From Mucilaginibacter galii (GTDB lineage Bacteria; Bacteroidota; Bacteroidia; Sphingobacteriales; Sphingobacteriaceae), in contig NZ_BMDO01000001.1 in assembly GCF_014635825.1 (NCBI RefSeq), positions 310,001-374,000 on the forward strand: a stretch of 64,000 nt of DNA. Reading direction: 5' to 3'. The notes under the pieces are model-generated. The model ran no database searches. It was given only the letters and a program-made list of their open reading frames with translations, and was not told where the DNA came from. Numbering within the stretch: the stretch's first letter is position 1; the number at the start of each line of letters is the position of its first letter. Position numbers and translations under genes: made by a program. This document shows positions 61,335-64,000 of the stretch, piece after piece.

Positions 61335-64000
61335 TGGAAAAATTTGGACGTATAGCTTTAAAAACCATTCTTTGGATAGTTGGTAGTGTCATCTTTCTGG
61401 TGCTCCTTGTAGTTCTTTTGATACAAGTGCCCGCCGTACAAAATTTCGCTAAAGACAAAGCCGTAAATTTCCTGGAAGGGAAAATTCATACTAAAGTTGA
61501 AATTGGACACATCACCATTGGCTTCCCCAAAATGCTGGTGCTGAAAGATGTTTATTTTGAAGATCAAAAACGTGACACTCTTATAGCAGGCGATGAACTG
61601 AAGGTAGACATTAGCATGTTAAAGCTCCTGAAAAGCCAGGTAGAGATTAACGAGATCAATTTGCAGGGCATTACCGCCAAAATCAATCGCGGACCCGATA
61701 GTCTTTTCAACTTTGATTATATCATCAAAGCTTTTGCCGGAGAAAACAAGAAAGAACCCAAACCCGAAGACACCACTTCTACACTTAAAATATCGTTAGA
61801 TAAAATAATACTCGACCGTATTAACATTGCCTATAAAGATGTGACCACCGGCAACGACGTCAAATTTTTATTAGGCCACTTTGATACCCGCATTAAGAAA
61901 TTTGATTTAGACAGCATGCGTTTCAGTATCCCGAAGATAAACCTTTCGGATGTTAACGCCCGAATTATACAAACACCAGCCGGTTCGAGCATTGCCCAAA
62001 CTAATGCGGTAGATACCGCCACCACTCCGCTTAACCTGAAACTGGAACTGGGTACTATCGATTTTTCGAAGATCAAGATAGATTACCGTACCAACGAAAT
62101 GAGCACCGTGACCACCCTTGGAAAGCTATTGGTAGAGATGGATGCTATTGACCTGAAAAATCAGCGTGTTGGTGTTAAAAGCATTACCCTGAATGACACC
62201 AAAGCAGGTTTAACCCTGGCCAAACCACAATCGGTAACCCAAGCTATAGTTAAGGGTGCCAAAAAATTAGACACCCTTGTTACTGCTCCTAACAGCACCA
62301 AACCATGGCACGCCACTATTGGCAAAATTAGTTTAGCTAATAACGATATTAAGTTCGATAACAATGCTCAGGCACCTTTGCGCCGCGGTATTGATTTTGG
62401 GCACATGGATATTAAGAACCTGACTACGGAGATAGAAAACCTTTCGTACAGTCCGGATACCATAGCGGGCAAGGTAAACCAGTTTACGTTTACAGACAAG
62501 AGTGGTTTCAACCTCAAACAGTTCCGTACCTCGTTTATGTATGGTGCCAAAAGCGCTTACCTAAAAGATTTGTATGTTGAAACCCCGCAAACCGTACTGC
62601 AACGCAATTTAGAAGTTACTTACCCATCTATTGAAAGCTTAACCAAAGACATTGGAAAGTTAGGCATCAACGCCAATTTAGATGGCAGCAGTTTAGGCTT
62701 AAAAGATGTGTTATTGCTCATGCCTACTATGGCCAGCATGGAACCGTTCAAAAGTACACCCAATGCAGTATTCAAGATCAACGGCCGGATTATGGGTCGG
62801 GTTAACAACCTGAACATCCCTAATTTTGAAGTAACCGGTTTATCAAATACGCACATCAAAACATCAGCCGTGTTGCGTGGCATGCCCGATGTGAAAAAGG
62901 CTTATTTCGATGTAAATCTGGCCGATTTTACTACCAGTCGTCGCGATATCATGCGCCTGGCACCACGTGGTACCATCCCTCCTAATATTAATATACCTGA
63001 GTACATGACCCTGCGTGGTAAGCTGAAAGGCACCATGAAGGATCTGTCGACGCAAATGACATTAAGTTCAACATTAGGTGCCGCAGCCATAAATGCAAAC
63101 GTCAAGAATGCAATGGACATGAAGCGCATTGCTTATGCGGCCAACGTGAAGGTAAAAAACCTGAATGCCGGTGCCCTGAGCGGTCAGCCGCAAATGGTAG
63201 GCCGCCTTACGCTTAATGCCAACGTTAAAGGTGCAGGTGCCGATCCTAAACATTTGAACCTACAGTTTGCCGCCAACGTACTTAGTGCACAAATAAAGGG
63301 TTACAACTACCGCAACCTGGTAGCCAAAGGCAGTGCCCGTAATGGAAATTATGTAGCCACAGCCCGCATGAAAGATCCAAACATCAACTTTACGCTGGAT
63401 GCCAAGGCCAACATGAACAAGAAATATCCGTCGGTTAACGCCACGGTACTGGTTGATAGTGTGAACCTGCAAAAGCTAAATTTTGTGAAGGATGATATGC
63501 GCTTTCATGGTAAGCTGGTAGCTAACTTCCCTACTGCCGACCCCGACTATTTAAATGGTAGCGCCGTATTAACGGATATGCTATTGGTGAATAAAGGACA
63601 GCGTATTCAGTTAGATACCGTAAGTGTTATTTCAACCGCCAATGCCGATAGCAGTAGCCTGCGGTTAGCAACGCCGTTCCTAACTGCCCATTTAGGTGGC
63701 AAGTATCAGCTAACGCAAATAGGTACTGCCTTACAAGATAATATAAATAAATACTTCAATACCGCTTTAGCCGCCGCCCCGGCAGCACGAGGTAAAGCAA
63801 TTAAAACTGCACCGTACAAACCTCAGCAATTCAACTTTGATATGCGCGTGGTTAAAACACCACTGGTTGCACAGTTTGCACCCGATTTGAAACAGCTTGA
63901 CCCGGTATTGATCAATGGCCGCTTTGATAGCCAAACCGGAGAATTGCTGGTTAACGGTACCATGCCAAAAATTGTTTATGGCACTAACGTAGTAAGTAAT
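61335..64000 (+). CDS. TamB/AsmA-like translocation and assembly protein (3' end outside window)
   Basis: A long open frame of about 888 codons continues past the right edge. It begins at TTG 61335 with one membrane helix (residues about 6-31, TILWIVGSVIFLVLLVVLLI) followed by the AsmA-like start FLEGKIHTKVEIGHITIGFPKMLVLKDVYFED, then a beta-rich repeat body typical of TamB/YhdP-like lipid-transport bridges between inner and outer membranes. No ATG fits the N-terminus. A TAAATTTG box at 61238-61245 may be the promoter. The DUF490 C-terminus is not visible, so TamB is inferred. Confidence 0.82.

Noticed and set aside
1..64000. tRNA, rRNA, tmRNA or other structural RNA genes
   Set aside because: I looked through the longer gaps (5.2, 34.3, 41.5, 50.0 kb and others) and saw no cloverleaf or conserved RNA core; a covariance-model search would be needed to exclude small RNAs.

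Overview
The window looks like a chromosomal segment of a Bacteroidota species, most likely family Sphingobacteriaceae (Mucilaginibacter or Pedobacter-like). The basis is the gene set: paired DUF1501/DUF1800 secretion proteins, a GH43 lipoprotein, TPR-hybrid sensor kinase, TamB-type AsmA protein, and class Ia NrdB-NrdA. Shine-Dalgarno sequences are weak, and several -7 boxes of the TAnnTTTG type, the Bacteroidota primary sigma pattern, lie upstream of genes. Genus is inferred from general familiarity, not from a search.

Layout. 1-3.6 kb: end of an unrecognised gene, an RsmB/NOP-type rRNA methyltransferase, a VanZ-like membrane protein, and an MFS exporter with MarC. 3.7-9.3 kb: two divergent APC amino-acid permeases, PBP4/DacB, and a TRIC-type channel. 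9.3-14.6 kb: a vWA membrane protein, a DUF3253 protein, FabG and small unknowns. 14.8-23 kb: carA, panB, an RluA-type synthase, a YiaK-like dehydrogenase, purN and purH. 23.1-28.9 kb: the rod-shape operon mreB-mreC-mreD-mrdA-rodA. 29-36.5 kb: small proteins, nrdB-nrdA, msrB and a TPM-domain protein. 36.7-40.4 kb: a single-polypeptide type IIG restriction-modification enzyme. 40.6-50 kb: sucD, a secreted PPC-domain protein, tspO with a PA2169-type protein, GH43, a cytosolic TPR-hybrid histidine kinase, a TruC-like synthase and a Nudix protein. 50.4-57.4 kb: DUF1501/DUF1800, a VOC protein, a slipin, unknowns and a truncated phage-fibre-like fragment. 57.5-64 kb: dnaE and the start of a tamB-like gene that leaves the window.

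Most of the window is ordinary core chromosome: nucleotide metabolism (carA, purN, purH, nrdAB, dnaE) and envelope growth (mre/mrd/rodA, dacB, tamB). I found no CRISPR array, no complete prophage, no IS element, no rRNA and no tRNA.

The strongest signal not explained by the genes is a set of degenerate 7-base tandem arrays at gene boundaries. At least eight loci carry them. Several occur as facing inverted pairs that could fold into long imperfect hairpins. Some overlap start or stop codons, and one pair of arrays is translated inside the central loop of the MFS transporter. Two copies of a composite double hairpin, several CCCTCCC-type repeats, a 43-base near-perfect palindrome beside the fibre fragment, and a cluster of DnaA-box-like sequences upstream of nrdB are the other noteworthy items.
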